Source: Agrostemma githago
Taxonomy: Eukaryota > Streptophyta > Magnoliopsida > Caryophyllales > Caryophyllaceae
Direction of reading: 5' to 3'
DNA: 64,000 nt
Assembly: GCA_958450325.1 (NCBI GenBank)
Contig: OY288243.1
Coordinates: 34,834,678 to 34,898,677 of the forward strand
Shown here: positions 21,418 through 34,499 of the stretch, in pieces
Layout: each line of letters opens with the position of its first letter
How positions within the stretch are numbered: position 1 is the first letter of the stretch
Notes under the pieces: model-generated
Told to the model about the DNA's origin: nothing
Seen by the model: the letters and a program-made list of their open reading frames with translations, nothing else
Databases searched by the model: none
Translations under genes and position numbers: made by a program

Positions 21418-21590
21418 CTCTATAGTCTTGATGCCAAGAAATACCCAACTTGGGACGATGTTTCCGCCAAGCTTGCTCGGAATTATGCTAATAATACCAA
21501 GATCCAAACTACCATGCTTACTGTAGAGTACTCCACCGCGAGTGTTCACTCACATAAATACCAACTACGCTTACTCCTTACAAAGGTTTA
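21418..21590 (+). pseudogene. Gag-like remnant, Tat/Ogre type
   Basis: A 57-codon open frame reads YSLDAKKYPTWDDVSAKLAR and continues NYANNTKIQTTM. This resembles the segment of Tat/Ogre gag that usually reads as a Trp, an aromatic-rich stretch and a YKTWxDLAxAF-like core. No start codon or downstream domain remains. The similarity is short, so the call is tentative. Confidence 0.45.
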
Positions 21591-21784
21591 GCTCCAAAGG
21601 CCTAAACCAACCGATCAACCTCAAATCCACCCACAACACCATAGGGGGGATAGTCGTGAAAACAAAATTGAACTTGAAAGCCCAAAATCAAGAGGGCCAG
21701 CAAAAAAAATCAAAAGTCCAAAAAAAAAGCACAAGGCCAAAATAGAAAAAGCAGGCCATCATCAAAAAGAATTCTAAAAACAAG

Positions 21785-21990
21785 CACCCATGACCGAGGT
21801 TAAACGGTCAACCCAAAAGGAAATCCCTTGACCGGGGTACGGTCAATTCAAATGAAGAATCCCATGACTGGGGTTAAGAGGTCAACCAAAAAAAATCCCA
21901 GGACCATTGTCAAGGGTCAAAAGCCCCTGATCGTGTCTAACGGTCTACTCAAAATCAGAATACCTTGACCGGGGTACGGTCAATTCAAAA
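21785..21990. repeat. Minisatellite of about 40 bp units (TGACCGGGG ... GGTCAA)
   Basis: Five to six diverged units each carry a CTTGACCGGGG-like phrase followed by ACGGTCAA or GAGGTCAA and a short A-rich spacer. TTGACC and GGTCAA are complementary, so each unit can form a small hairpin. Confidence 0.75.
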
Positions 21991-23477
21991 TTATCAATGC
22001 CCATACCATCAAATGGAGGAGAGACAATCAAGTTGGTAAGCTAACACCACATTTAGCCTTCCCGCATTACAACCCTCAAGACCTTCTCGAGACCTAGGCT
22101 AAGAGACAGCCAAGAATTTTGAGGATTCAAGCTCCATAGGATACCCCCTAACCTTTAAGAGCTGACATGGAGATCAGATCCCACATTGTCAAACCTACCC
22201 ACTCGAAGTACAAGTCATTTTTACTCAACTTCTCCCTTTCTTACCACATTAAAATACCTTACACTCGAAGCTTTAGCTCCACAAAATTTAGCTCCAGATT
22301 TTAAATCATCAAAGCCACTTACTGCTTGGCACCACATTTCCAAAAACATCTAAACCAGCTACCAGCCCCAAACACGGGAAATCAATTTGTGGTCAGCATA
22401 GAACATGCCCAAATAGTTCACACCACCTTTGGGGCTACCCCGAAGAACGCTCACAGTCACAAGATCAATGTCCTAACTCTTTTAACCCTTTGATCGAGGC
22501 ATCATTGGGAATGCACCTAGCCTACACCGTGAATATGGCTAGTTACAAAGTCTTAATAAATTAGGCATAATAATATCTTTCAATCTCCTGAACTATGACT
22601 TGGTTTGATTTCACTACACGTGAATATGTAGGCAACCTTTCGACAAGGGCACAACCACCCACATTGACACACATTCAAAAAGCACTGTCATTCCTATCAC
22701 GACACTGTCATGTTCTCAACAGTTAGCTTTATCGTCTTGGGGGCTTCTCTTAGACAAAAGATCTTCATCCACACACAAAATCCAAAAGACTTTCAGAAAT
22801 ACCCTCCTTTTTGTAGTGTGTTCTAGCACTCGGCTCAGTCGAAGACGAGAATCTGTCAGGGACTCGGAGCTACACCTACTTTGGGAATGTATCCCAAAAC
22901 CAAAAAATTCAAAAGAGCACTAGACTACAGCATTGATACTGCTAAGTTCTGTCATGCAGAAACAATCTCATTGCAAACTATTGCAATCCCACTATAACAT
23001 ATCTTTCCCATTTCGATGTTCGACTGTGTTACCACTCGCCTAGGCTATGGAATAACGCAACTTAAGAGTCGTGTCATCTTAGGTGGCCCACCCTCTTCTA
23101 AGTCACAGTCAGACCCTTCGAGAGTCCAAGTCGTGTCTGTCAACTCGTCCTATCACGTCTAGAGTCAAGTCTCGGTATGCCTCTTTCTTCAAATTCTTAC
23201 TTTTAAATTTCGAAAACTTAGCCATTTGAAAAAATCCTTTTCGACAAGGTCAAACTTTGGTCTATTAAACTGCAAATATTTTTCTAAGCCATCAACTTTG
23301 GAAACCTATCTCCTAGCACGTCAACTGCTGTCAGGACTTCGATTTCAAAATAAAGTAAAAATCATTTTCCCCAGCGCAAGCTAGCCTATGGATGTTTAAA
23401 TGCATTTCCTGTATGCTATCTTGCTATCTGCTATATCAGCTATTTCTGCTTGCGTATCTAACATTTCAGGTACCAGC

Positions 23478-23712
23478 CTTTACTCCCCAGCGGAAGACCC
23501 GAGGCGGTGTTTCTCCTAAAATGCTACATCTCAGATATGACGTGTCTGCATACAGGTACACCCGGGACTTCAAAAGCAAGTCCCCACGAAGCTCCTTTAC
23601 TCCTAGTGGAAAACCCGATGCAACGTTTCTTCAAAAATGAAACATTCAAGATATGATGTGTCTGCATAGAGGTACACCCAAGACTTCTAAAGCAAGTCCC
23701 CATGGAGCTATC
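23478..23712. repeat. Tandem duplication of about 115 bp
   Basis: Two adjacent copies share GGAAGACCCGAGGC/GGAAAACCCGATGC, ATATGA(C/T)GTGTCTGCATA, AGGTACACCC and AAGCAAGTCCCCA in the same order. It lies in the 3' untranslated region of the Tat-like element. Confidence 0.8.
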
Positions 23713-23858
23713 AAGACAGGTATGACCCTCTACTTATGGCTGGCGAGCCCTTCACGCAAGTCTAACAGACTATAAACGACCCGACCGGAAGGCCGCCAGG
23801 TTGTAATCCTCGATTGACCTGGTGGCTACTCTGACTTTCGCTTTGTCCAAGCCTCAGT

Positions 23859-23872
23859 CAGAGTGGGGGCTC
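23859..23872 (+). promoter_or_regulatory. Polypurine tract before LTR
   Basis: CAGAGTGGGGGCTC directly precedes the LTR start TGTAGACACCC, so the LTR at 23873 is the 3' LTR of a plus-strand element. Confidence 0.75.
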
Positions 23873-26654
23873 TGTAGACACCCGCATTTTTCCTGCTCGT
23901 GTCTGTAGCAGTCTACAACAAAATACCCGATGATGATCGGACGTTAACATGCATTAATATGCTCGAATACGAACTTGGAATCAATAGTATCCGACGTGGG
24001 CACTTAGCGGAGTACAAATCTCTCAAAACCAACCTCAAATCAAGACTCAGTGGGTGGTTTCCAATAAAATAAAGCTACTGTGAGCCAAAGCCGCCACCGG
24101 GGGCAAAACCATCTTTTGTCGACCGAGTCAAGCCCGGTCAAAGTCGAAACGCGAAACTCAAAACTGCCACAATAGCGTCCAAATAAAAAATGAAACCAAG
24201 TCAAAGCCGCATCAAATATTTCCTTGGATAAATCGAATATCAATCTGTATTTTGAGAAACTTCCGATACGCGCGATTCCAGTCACTTGCATCCAGGCACC
24301 CCAAAACTAAGCCGCCTCCACTGGGGAGCCCCAATACCGAGTCCCTAGCCTCCGGGCGCTCGAATTCCGGGTCGGAGCATTTCCCAAAAATCTATAAATA
24401 CACCCTTACGTCCAACGTTTCAAGGGTCACAAAATCATATTTCTCGAAACCTTCATTTCAGAAAACCGAGAGCATCTTCCTTCCCTTTACACACCTTAAC
24501 TCACTTACATATATACTGAACCGCTCCATGTGTCTACGAAGATACTCCGCGAGCCCTTATTTCGAAGCATTTGACATGTAGGTTGAGGGTGTTCAAACCT
24601 CATTTCCTAATCCTTTAACTCGTTTACTTATCGTACTCTAACATTACTAACATTTTACTTACCGTATACTAACATTTTACTTTTCGCATCTAACATTTCA
24701 TTTCTCGTTCCTAACATCTAACTACTAAAATACGGCCATTCTCGCCTTTAACGTGCCGAATATAACGGGTGACGAGATAAACAAACACGAACACAAGAGT
24801 ACCGCATTCGCGTCGACGGTCTCTTATCTCGCTACCTCGAGTAATTGGTTGTCTAGGGCGAGTCAACCCTCTAAAACGTCTTTTTAGAAATCCGTCATAT
24901 TAATACCACGTATAGTACTATAAAACTATTTTCAAAACTCGATTCGAGCAAACGTCCGATGACGCTAAATCGAGCGTCATAGGCCTTAAAGGCTAAACCA
25001 CGAAGCCAAAATGCAAAGGGCTTAACGTTTGCGACGACAAATCGATCCTTCCAATCGAACGTATTCGATAATCGATTCTGCCTAAAGTCCGTATAACCCT
25101 AAAACAGGACGCACGAGAGGTGGCGCCTCACATTTGAGGCACGCCACCTCAGGCGCCTAAGGGTCAGGGCGCCTCATGGTGTGCGCCTGACTCCTCGGGT
25201 TATAACGCGATCGTAGAATCCTTCATCGAGTGCTTTTGATATCATTTTCAAACGTCGCTCTAAATGCTCGATGTCGAATCTATATTCGAATGTCGTGTAT
25301 GAAAAGCCATCAAAAATTGAAGTAATACGAAACCTAATGACGTTAATCCGGGATTCGTATGGTCTACGCGACTCGATAACGACGTCGTGATACGAAGGGA
25401 CCTGATATCCATATTAAGTCGATATGATCGATCTATCATAAATCGAAACAATCAAGGACAAGTACCCAATTACAGTCGAAACGAGATATCGTGGACTTTT
25501 GATTTATTCGACAACGTTACGAGTTTCACCTAGGGAATTATGCTTGCGACATTAATCGACACGTGCTAATATATCACGTGTTTCCTTTCAAAATCCACAT
25601 TTCATATTTCATTCTATTCCATTATGACTTTGAGCGAATGTCTCACGACATGAGTCTTATACCGACAACTCTCTATTTGGATCTGGTATACAATGAATTG
25701 AGACAGTCAGATTTTGCTAGGATAAGTCGGGACGAGACTTCGAGGCCTCGGGATCAAGCTAGCAACACGCTTTGGTCCCGAACCCTGTCTATCTAGGCGC
25801 CCAAAGGCAGGCGCCTGAATATCAAGCAACCTCACCTCAAGCGCCTTAGTTCCAGGCCGCATCTTTTTGTGCGTCCGAGCCTCTATCCTCTGGTCAATAC
25901 GTAGCTGATTAGAGTCTGTCCAATTATTTGGTTTACGATTTGAGTTTACGTTTTCTATTTATGGGTTCGTTTGTAGTTTACGTTACTGTTTCTAACTCGA
26001 TATTATATCTTTGCTTGTCGTATTGTGAATTTCGGGTTGCATTCCGCCCGTGTGATTTGTAATTTACTTTCAAGTTATTTATTTCCGTTGCGTGACATTT
26101 ATCGCTTTTAAATGAACCCACATGCTAAATTCTACTTCGACAAATTCTAAAGATGCATTAAACGACGTAGTGAACACATATTTCACATGTATAGCCCAAA
26201 ATGCTGGTTGTCATACATTTTCATCGTCTTACTAACGCGCGCACTTAAACACCGATCGATATCTTAGTAGAGGCCACTATGTGCGGGCCGGGTTGGGTGT
26301 CCTTCGTGGGTTTCCTAACACGTACCTTCATCCCTTACTCAGAACCTTCGGTTTTCGAATGCCCGAAACCATTGGCAACGAGTCATTTGATATACGATAT
26401 TCGGTAATTTGACATCGGTATCGTAATGCAAAAGGGACGAACCCCCTACAAGCTCTAGTACTAAGGCTGGTCGTGCTTTGTTCTCGATACGCCTAAGTAT
26501 ATAGTGGGTTTGAACGGGTCTGAACTCCCACAAAGTTCGGTGGCGACTCCAACTTTGGTTTAATTTTCAATCCGAGAACAAGCTCACTACGACATTCATT
26601 TGCCTACCCAAACCAGCGCGTGGCCGCGTCGGGGTGGACTTTGCCATGTCCACA
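23873..26654 (+). mobile_element. 3' LTR of the older Tat-like element, 2.8 kb
   Basis: Starts TGTAGACACCCGCATTTT and ends GCCATGTCCACA. Both ends match those of the solo LTR at 40019-42277, and the last 400 bp match, in reverse, the fragment at 32210-37583. Three copies therefore define the family borders. It includes a GC-rich block of GGCGCC/AGGCGCC words at 25115-25190 and 25795-25870. The short ORFs inside are not conserved between copies. Confidence 0.88.
24393..24400 (+). promoter_or_regulatory. LTR TATA box
   Basis: TATAAATA about 520 bp into the LTR. The solo LTR of the same family has TATAAATAG at the corresponding place (40609), and both are followed by GCATGTAGGTTGAGGG or a close variant. 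Confidence 0.65.
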
Positions 26655-26664
26655 AGGGGGTACT

Positions 26665-26965
26665 GCTAATACCTTTACAGAGATTAAGCAGTTTCAAGAG
26701 TGTATGAATGAATGTTTGTGACATGGACGAACTTCACATATCTAGCGCTTTCTTCACCTGGAATAATAAACATGATGAGGGGGAGCGGGTGTTTAGCCGT
26801 ATTGCCAAGGCTTTTATCAATGCTGAGTGGCTTGAGGTATTTCCTGATACACATGGGGTCTTTCTTCCTGAAGAGCTTTATGATCATTGCCCTTGTGTCA
26901 TTCAGAGTGAGGTGAAACATAGCTTGAGAAGACCCAACTTTAATATTTCAATATATGGTCATTAG
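26665..26965 (+). pseudogene. LINE ORF2: end of the endonuclease domain
   Basis: Residues SSAFFTWNNK, ERVFSRIAKAFINAEWLEVFP and LPEELYDHCPCVI follow the plant LINE apurinic-type endonuclease pattern, in which the final Asp-His pair (DHCP) is catalytic. An upstream reading (ANTFTEIKQFQECMNE) connects in another frame, so a frameshift lies near 26712. Confidence 0.8.
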
Positions 26966-26989
26966 ATGACAACTTCAGCTGTAGCATTC

Positions 26990-28720
26990 AGAAGGTATGG
27001 AGCAGACATGTGGATGGGAATCCTATGTTTCATTTAGTTTAAAAACCTAAGATGGCTAAGAATGGTCTTAAGAAACTGAAAAGGGGCAGATTTGCTAAGG
27101 TAGAAAAATCTTGCCAGATTGGGAAGCTATTGCTCACTGATATTCAAACTCAGTTAAATAGAGATCCCATGAATGATGAGCTGAGTACTCAAGAGATGTG
27201 TGTTGCTAATGAAGTTAGATTGCTGGAGAAAGCTACTCATTCCCTCTTGTGCCTGAAAGCAAAATGTCAATGGCTTGAGCAAGGGGATGATAATACTAGA
27301 TACTTTCACTCCTGTATAAAGAAGAGGTATAATAGTAACAAAGTCTTTAGAATTAAGGACATGAATGGGGTGGAATGTATTACAGCTGAGAGTATCACTA
27401 GGGCCTTTGAGAACTTCCACCTCAACTTATTGAGTACTAGTAATCCTACTAAATCAGTGCACAAGCCTATAGTCAGGCTAGGCAGACTTTTTACTCAGGC
27501 ACAAGCTGTTAGCAAAGAGAAAGTTAAGCAATCTATCTTTGATATTCCAGGTGATAAAGCCCCGGGTCCAGATAGCTATACAAGTCAATTTTTGAAAGAT
27601 GCTTGGCCTATAATAGGGGACAGTAGCATTGGAAGTACATAATTTTTTTACCAGGGGAAAAAATGCTTAAGCAAATTAATCATACTTTGATATCATCCCT
27701 TGTTCCTAAGATTGGTATGCCTGTAAGGTTGATGAATTTAGGCCTATAGCTTGCTGTAATATCATTTATAAATGTATTACCAAGATTTTGAGCAATAGAT
27801 TAGGGGATATTCTTCTAGAGATTATTAGTCCTAATTAGAGTGGGTTCATTCAAGGGAGGGAAATTATTGAGAACATCCTTATTTGACAAGATTTGGTACG
27901 TCTTTATGGTAGGAAATCTTGCTCACCTCACTGTTTAATGAAGATTGATTTAAAGAAGGCCTATGACTCAATTGAATGGTCTTTTCTAAAGCAAATGTTG
28001 GAGGCCCTCATGTTTCCTCGTCCTTATGTAGCATTGGTTATGGAGTGTGTATGTACCCCTTCCTATTTGTTTGTCCTTAATGGCTCTACCTTTGGTTATT
28101 TTAAAGGACAAAGAGGAATAAGACAGGGTGATCCTCTTTCTCCCTTATTGTTTGCTATTTGCATAGAGTATCTATCTAGGATCCTTAATGTGGCTCAAGG
28201 TTTTGATGGCTTCAAATACCATTCTCTCTATAAGCAGATGAAGCTAGCACATCTTTGTTTTGCTGATGATCTTCTATTGTTTTCCTATGGCAATGCTACT
28301 TCAGTAACCATTTCAATGAGGGCCTTTCTGACTTTCTCAGAGGCTTCTGGGTTGCAAATGATTAAGGAGAAGTCTAATATTTATATGAATGGAGAGAAAG
28401 ATGAACATCAATTGGTACATGCATATCACTGGTATTAGGAAGGGATCACTTCTTTTCAAGTACTTTGGTGTCCCTATTTCATTCAAGAAGCTTAGTGTGT
28501 TGGAATGTTCAATACTAGTTGATAAAATTGTGGACAAAATTCGTTCTTTGGGCTCAAAACATCTATCCTATGGTGGTAGACTTACTCTTGTAAAGGCTGT
28601 ACTCTATAATTTACATCATTATTGGGGCAGGATTTTTATCCTTCCTAAAAATATGTTGAGGAAAGTGGATTGTGTTTGTAGGAACTTCTTATGGAAGGGA
28701 CATTTCAATTAAATCACCTC
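26990..28720 (+). pseudogene. LINE ORF2: reverse transcriptase, degenerate
   Basis: The segment 27052-27642 contains WLEQGDDNTRYFHSC and the RT motif GDKAPGPDSYTSQF. Between 27643 and 27890 the frame is broken, with SGFIQGREIIENI still readable. The segment 27893-28438 has KIDLKKAYDSIEW, RQGDPLSPLLFA and the catalytic FADDLLLFS box. The thumb (SYGGRLTLVKAVLYNLHHYW) is at 28550-28620 in a third frame. A TAG where relatives have Gln (before SGFIQG) and a TGA where relatives have Cys (before QDLVR) fit decay by point mutation. The copy cannot encode a working enzyme. Confidence 0.88.
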
Positions 28721-29515
28721 CCCTTTGTTCCCTTGGGATCAGGTATGCACTGCCAAAGAGAAAGGAGGGCTGGGTATCAGGGACTTTATTGCTTGGAATA
28801 CTGCTTGGATTGCCAAGTATGTTTGGTGGATTGCTCAAAAGAAGGACCATTTGTGGGTGAAGTGGATTCACTCTAATTTCTTAAAGGGCAGGAATTAGTA
28901 AGAAATTACTGCTTCGCAGAGTGGGTATGCGTGGTTGAAGCCAGAGGGGGTTGATGTTGACTGGGGGAAATTTGTTTGGAATAGACTTGCTTTCCCTAAT
29001 AAGCATGCTTTCATTGGTTGAGTAGCTATGAATAATAGGCTCCAAACTAATGCTAGATTGAGCAGATTTGACGTTCCTGTCTCACTTGAATGCAATCTGT
29101 GTGGTTGTGACATTGAAGACCAAGCTCTTTTTTTTTCTTGTCCTTATAAGTGCATGTTGCTTACAGCTGCTATCTAGCTGGTGTATGGCTGACATACCAG
29201 TACAGCGGACCAGTTCTTGGTGGGCACAGTAGCAGTTCAAGAGTAAGGTTCACAAAAATATGATAGGTGGAGTACTTCTTAGTCTTATGTATAAGACTAA
29301 AAATATGGATAAGTAGAAACTCTAGTAAGTTTGAGCAGTTTGTCCCTCATCTAGCGAAGATTTTTCAAGTGATTAAAGAAGAGGTCAGATGGAGAGCTCG
29401 GTTCTTGTTGCCTACTTTAAGTTGGCACTTCTTGGTGACTTGTGTTAGGAGTGTACATTGTTGCTGTCAGTGCAGTAGTGTTAGTATGATGGAAATGTTT
29501 GTATGGTGACTTTGT
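28721..29515 (+). pseudogene. LINE ORF2: C-terminal zinc-binding region
   Basis: Readable pieces include NKHAFIG at about 29000 and the Cys-rich CNLCGCDIEDQALFFSC at 29092-29145, which matches the zf-RVT region of plant L1 elements. It ends with an LKIWISRNSSKFEQF-like stretch near 29290. Several stops and at least two frames are involved. Confidence 0.75.
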
Positions 29516-29563
29516 ATAATCGATTTTGATGTAAATATAATGTTTACCTTTCACCAAAAAAAA

Positions 29564-31140
<1,577 letters not shown>

Positions 31141-32188
31141 CAATGATATTTTGTGCGCAATGTATGTTGTGTAAGCTGATCGTATTGTGTCTTTGTTCAT
31201 ACTTGAGTATGCTCTTTATAGCGTCTGCCTAGCTTTACGGTCCTGCTGTTTCTTCAATCTTCCCTCTTCAATATCGTCATTATCGAGCTATTTGTTTGTT
31301 ATCAATGTCTTTGACCGACCTTTATTGTTGAGAATATTTTGGTCTTAACTCCTTTATTTCCTATTAAATTTCAGGCATCTTTGATGATCAAGCCGCTATG
31401 TTGTCTAAGTTGTCTAAGTTGATACAATCCTTTAGTGAATTGATCTGTATAGTCTGCTTGGGTCGTTTGGTTCTTAGGGTTGTTCTGACATTGTACTAGG
31501 TTTGGGCCCAACAGGCAGCATGCCGACAGGACCAGGTTTTTTAAAAAGTTGGAATGGTTATTGAAAATGTTGGATTTTGAAAAAAAAATTGAGGATAGTC
31601 CTGACTATTGAAATAGGCAGTATGCCGACAGGACCGGATTTTTTGAAAAGTTTGGATTTAGAAATTCTTAATATTGACATGGACAGCGTGTCGGCTAAGA
31701 AAAAAGCTATTTTGAGTCCAAATCTACTTTTAAATTTCGACAGCATTCCGGGTTTTTGAAAATTTGGATAATTTGGAAAGATACATTTTTTGTAAAGAAT
31801 TTTTTTGAAAAAGTATGATAGGGAGATCAAGCAACAAATGGTCAAACAGGCATAATGGCGACAATATGTATTCTTTACACCAAGTCTCGGTCGGTCTAGA
31901 TAGGGTTTATATTAGCATTAACAGCTCTCCCGATCATTGGCACGAACTCTCTATCCAGAAATTTGAAATAGGACATGCCGTAAAAGCCAGATGAGTTCGG
32001 CATGTGAACATCTTGCCACAACCAAGTAGAGATGCATCGCGGTATAGTGGGACGTTGGAGGCAAGCCACCAGCCGGGCAAAGTTGAGGTGATGTATAAAC
32101 CATTGAACTAAAACATGCACTCTAGTAATTAATCGATTTCTTTTAATGTCTCACCTAAAGACCCAGGAGACAAGTAGTTCACCAGGTA
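31141..32188. other. Unidentified stretch next to a primer-binding site
   Basis: Reading from the PBS at 32206 leftward this should be leader DNA of a minus-strand LTR element. A 74-codon minus-strand ORF at 32120-31896 (HVLVQWFIHHLNFARLVACL ...) has ordinary composition but I do not recognise it. At 31505-31545 and 31606-31645 the phrase GCAG(C/T)ATGCCGACAGGACC recurs about 100 bp apart, with weaker echoes at 31682 and 31738, an old tandem repeat. Confidence 0.5.
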
Positions 32189-32206
32189 TCCCCAGCGGAG
32201 TCGTCA
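32189..32206 (-). promoter_or_regulatory. Primer-binding site candidate of a minus-strand LTR element
   Basis: TGACGACTCCGCTGGGGA on the minus strand lies three bases from the LTR end at 32210. This is one mismatch from the TGGCGACTCCGCTGGGGA type that I associate with tRNA-Arg-primed Tat/Ogre elements. The tRNA identity needs a lookup. Confidence 0.6.
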
Positions 32207-32209
32207 AAT

Positions 32210-32515
32210 TGTTAACATGGCAAAGGTCCATCCCGGCACTGGTTTGGGTAGGCAGATATTCTCGTGCTGAGATTGATCTCGAATTAAAACTAAATCAAAG
32301 TTGAGTCGTCACCGAACTTTGTGAGAGTTCGTATCCATTCAAACACACTATGTACTTAGACCATACCAAGCACAAAGCATGGTTTTCCTAATAGTACTTG
32401 AGCTTAGGGGTTCGTCCCTCAAGCACATCAAATATTGAATCTCGAGTTACTCTCGTGACCAATGGTTTCGGGCATCCTAAAACGAAGATCCGAGTAAGAG
32501 GTAAGGGTACGTGTT
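32210..32515 (-). mobile_element. LTR fragment of the TGTAGACACCC family, PBS-proximal part
   Basis: The reverse complement matches the end of the LTR at 23873-26654 (GGTTTGGGTAGGCA, ACCGAACTTTGTG, GGGGTTCGTCCCT, ATGGTTTCGGGCAT in matching order). It is split by an hAT element and resumes at 37306. Confidence 0.85.
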
Positions 32516-33339
32516 CAACGGTGGATTTAAAGGGGGTGATGGGGGTGAGGCCTCACCCCCATTATATTTTAAAAAAATTAAGATTTTTTTTAAAAGAAAA
32601 CGTATACTACAGTCGTTAATACAACAAACTCGGAAACTAATTGACTAAAACACAAAAAACGTGTTTATATCTTCAAAGTTAACTATAAAGCTAAAGCATG
32701 ATAATATGATATTCGTATTACTGATGTATCTTCAAATATAAAGTTGCAATTCTAAACTTCTTCCCATCTTTGACTAAGTCTTCAACTCAATCAAATAATC
32801 AATCGACCCTTCTTCTTCTCAATTCAAGATCTAAAGATCCCTAATTCAATTGAATCAGTAGAGGTATGTTCTTTATCTCTTAAATTTCAAGATCCCTAAT
32901 TCTAATTAGAATTAAGAATTAGGATAACATATTAATTATTGAATCTCTTGTTGAATTTGGGAGTTTTGGACTTTTGGTTGCTTTTATCTTGCTTATTTGT
33001 ACTACTTTTGATGGGTTCTGGGTTCATTGTTTGGTTCTTTGTTCTGGGTTCTGGGAGAATTGGAGTTCTGGGTTCATGGGTTTTGGGTTCTTTGTTTAAT
33101 TGTTTGGTATGAGTAATGAATTGTAAGTGAGTAATTGAGTATTGTATTGTGTCAGTGCGTTTTGTGAAATACAAATTAATTGAATAATTGGGGCCTTGGA
33201 GACAGCTCACTGCATACTTCCATTTGAACAAACAAAAAAAGTTACAGTATTTTTTATTAATTGATTTTCATGTACTGAGAGACTTCGTACAATGTGACAC
33301 ATGGGTTAGTTTTTCTTTTCTTTTTTGTAATTATTTTTT

Positions 33340-33545
33340 GAACTTATTAGAACTGAATTGAATTGATCGGAACTGATTTGAACTGAACTGATTTGAACCG
33401 AAGTATTGAACTGATCAGAACTGAATTGAGGAGAAGTACTGAACTGATTTGAATTGAACTGAAATGAAGTATTGGACTTATCGAAACTAAAATGAATTGA
33501 CCTGAATTGATTTGAATTGAATAAAACTTAATTGAACTAAATTAA
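33340..33545. repeat. Degenerate GAACTGATTT repeat tract
   Basis: Some twenty variants of GAACTGA, GAATTGA and GATTTGAA follow each other in the hAT 5' region. It lies upstream of the transposase and could be its subterminal repeat zone, though no mirror copy is obvious at the right end. Confidence 0.75.
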
Positions 33546-33639
33546 AATAAGACAAACAATTTGTATTAAAAAGATTTCAAGCAAGCTTTTACCTTTTTCA
33601 CTTACTATCAAAATTTTAATTACTAGATGAAGAAGAATA

Positions 33640-34499
33640 AATTGAAAAGTTGACTCATATAGGATTTTTTTGGACGCAAATCACAAAAATCGTCATCGTC
33701 ATCTTCACCACATTTAAGTGGTCTTGAAGTTGAGTTTGATAATCAGACACCTCTTATTCAAGAAGAGACGGTTGATCAAGATTCTCCTTCTTATCAATTT
33801 CAAGTTCCGCCCCAAAATGAAACAACAAATGATCAAATTAATATCGAACATGAATTTGTTTATGATATTGATCTTCTACCACATAACCCAGGAAAGAGAT
33901 TTCATATCTCATCTTACCCCCCCTAATGATCAAGATTTGGTGAGGAGAAAATTCATAACAAAAGGGGTTTGTCAACCACGTAATCATGATTTCCCTCAAA
34001 CTAATTATGGTAATGAAATTAAACCACGTATGCTTAGGTTTCACACTAGTTGGTTTGACAGTTATCATTGGCTTGAATATAGTATGGAGAAAGATGCAGT
34101 CTTTTGTTTTGTGTGTTACTTGTTCAAGGATAAAACCACATATCCCGGAGGTGATACATTTGTGAGTGATGGATTTAGAGGTTGGAACCGAGCAAATGAG
34201 AGATTTTGAAACATATTGGTCCGAGTTTGAGTAGTGCTCATCGACTAGCTCATGAGAAATATGTTTTTTTGTCAATCCAAAATCTTCAATTGTCGAGAAC
34301 TTTAATAAGACAACCAAAGAAGACATTATTCTTTATAAAGCCCGTTTGACACATTCACTCGATTGTGTGAAATATCTTTTGCGCCAAGGGTTAGTTTTTC
34401 GTGGACATAACGAAAGTAAAACTTCAAGCAATAAAGGAAACTTTCTTGAACTTTTAGAATGGCTTGCAGAAAATGATGCGAATGCGGAAGCGGTTTAGA
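33640..34499 (+). pseudogene. hAT transposase, N-terminal part (TTF-type zinc finger)
   Basis: The segment 33718-34209 and neighbouring frames encode a protein of the plant TTF-type zinc finger/hAT dimerisation family. Readable are LVRRKFITKGVCQP, RFHTSWFDSYHWLEYS and the Cys-containing DAVFCFVCYLFKD with GGDTFVSDGFRGWNRA. A frameshift near 33900 (run of C) and another near 34205 separate this from KTTKEDIILYKARLTHS... and LVFRGHNESKTSSNKGNF, the DUF4371-like start. The frame ends at TAG 34495, where an insertion begins. In intact relatives the protein is about 750 residues and cuts the element at its ends. Confidence 0.82.

Larger units (their letters stand above)
21185..23872 (+). mobile_element. 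Internal fragment of the older Tat-like element (right piece)
   Basis: Continues 10906-12297 after the inserted element. It holds a short gag-like frame at the left, then about 2.2 kb of non-coding DNA with two repeat arrays, and ends in the polypurine tract before the LTR at 23873. There is no pol, so the element was either non-autonomous or deleted. Confidence 0.6.
26655..29563 (+). mobile_element. L1-type LINE, 5' end missing, 3' end with short A-tail
   Basis: The ORF2 order endonuclease end, reverse transcriptase, C-terminal Cys/His region is readable on the plus strand. It is followed by TTTACCTTTCACC and eight A (29556-29563). The left edge coincides with the end of the LTR at 26654, which suggests that the LTR element inserted into the LINE and that the missing 5' part lies to the left of this window. 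No TSD is visible for the same reason. Stops break all frames. Confidence 0.85.

Noticed and set aside
24040..24581. ORFs of 83 and 109 codons in the 2.8-kb LTR
   Set aside because: They overlap on opposite strands and are not kept in the solo LTR of the same family.
33838..34326. 162-codon minus-strand ORF
   Set aside because: Antisense shadow of the hAT transposase coding strand.
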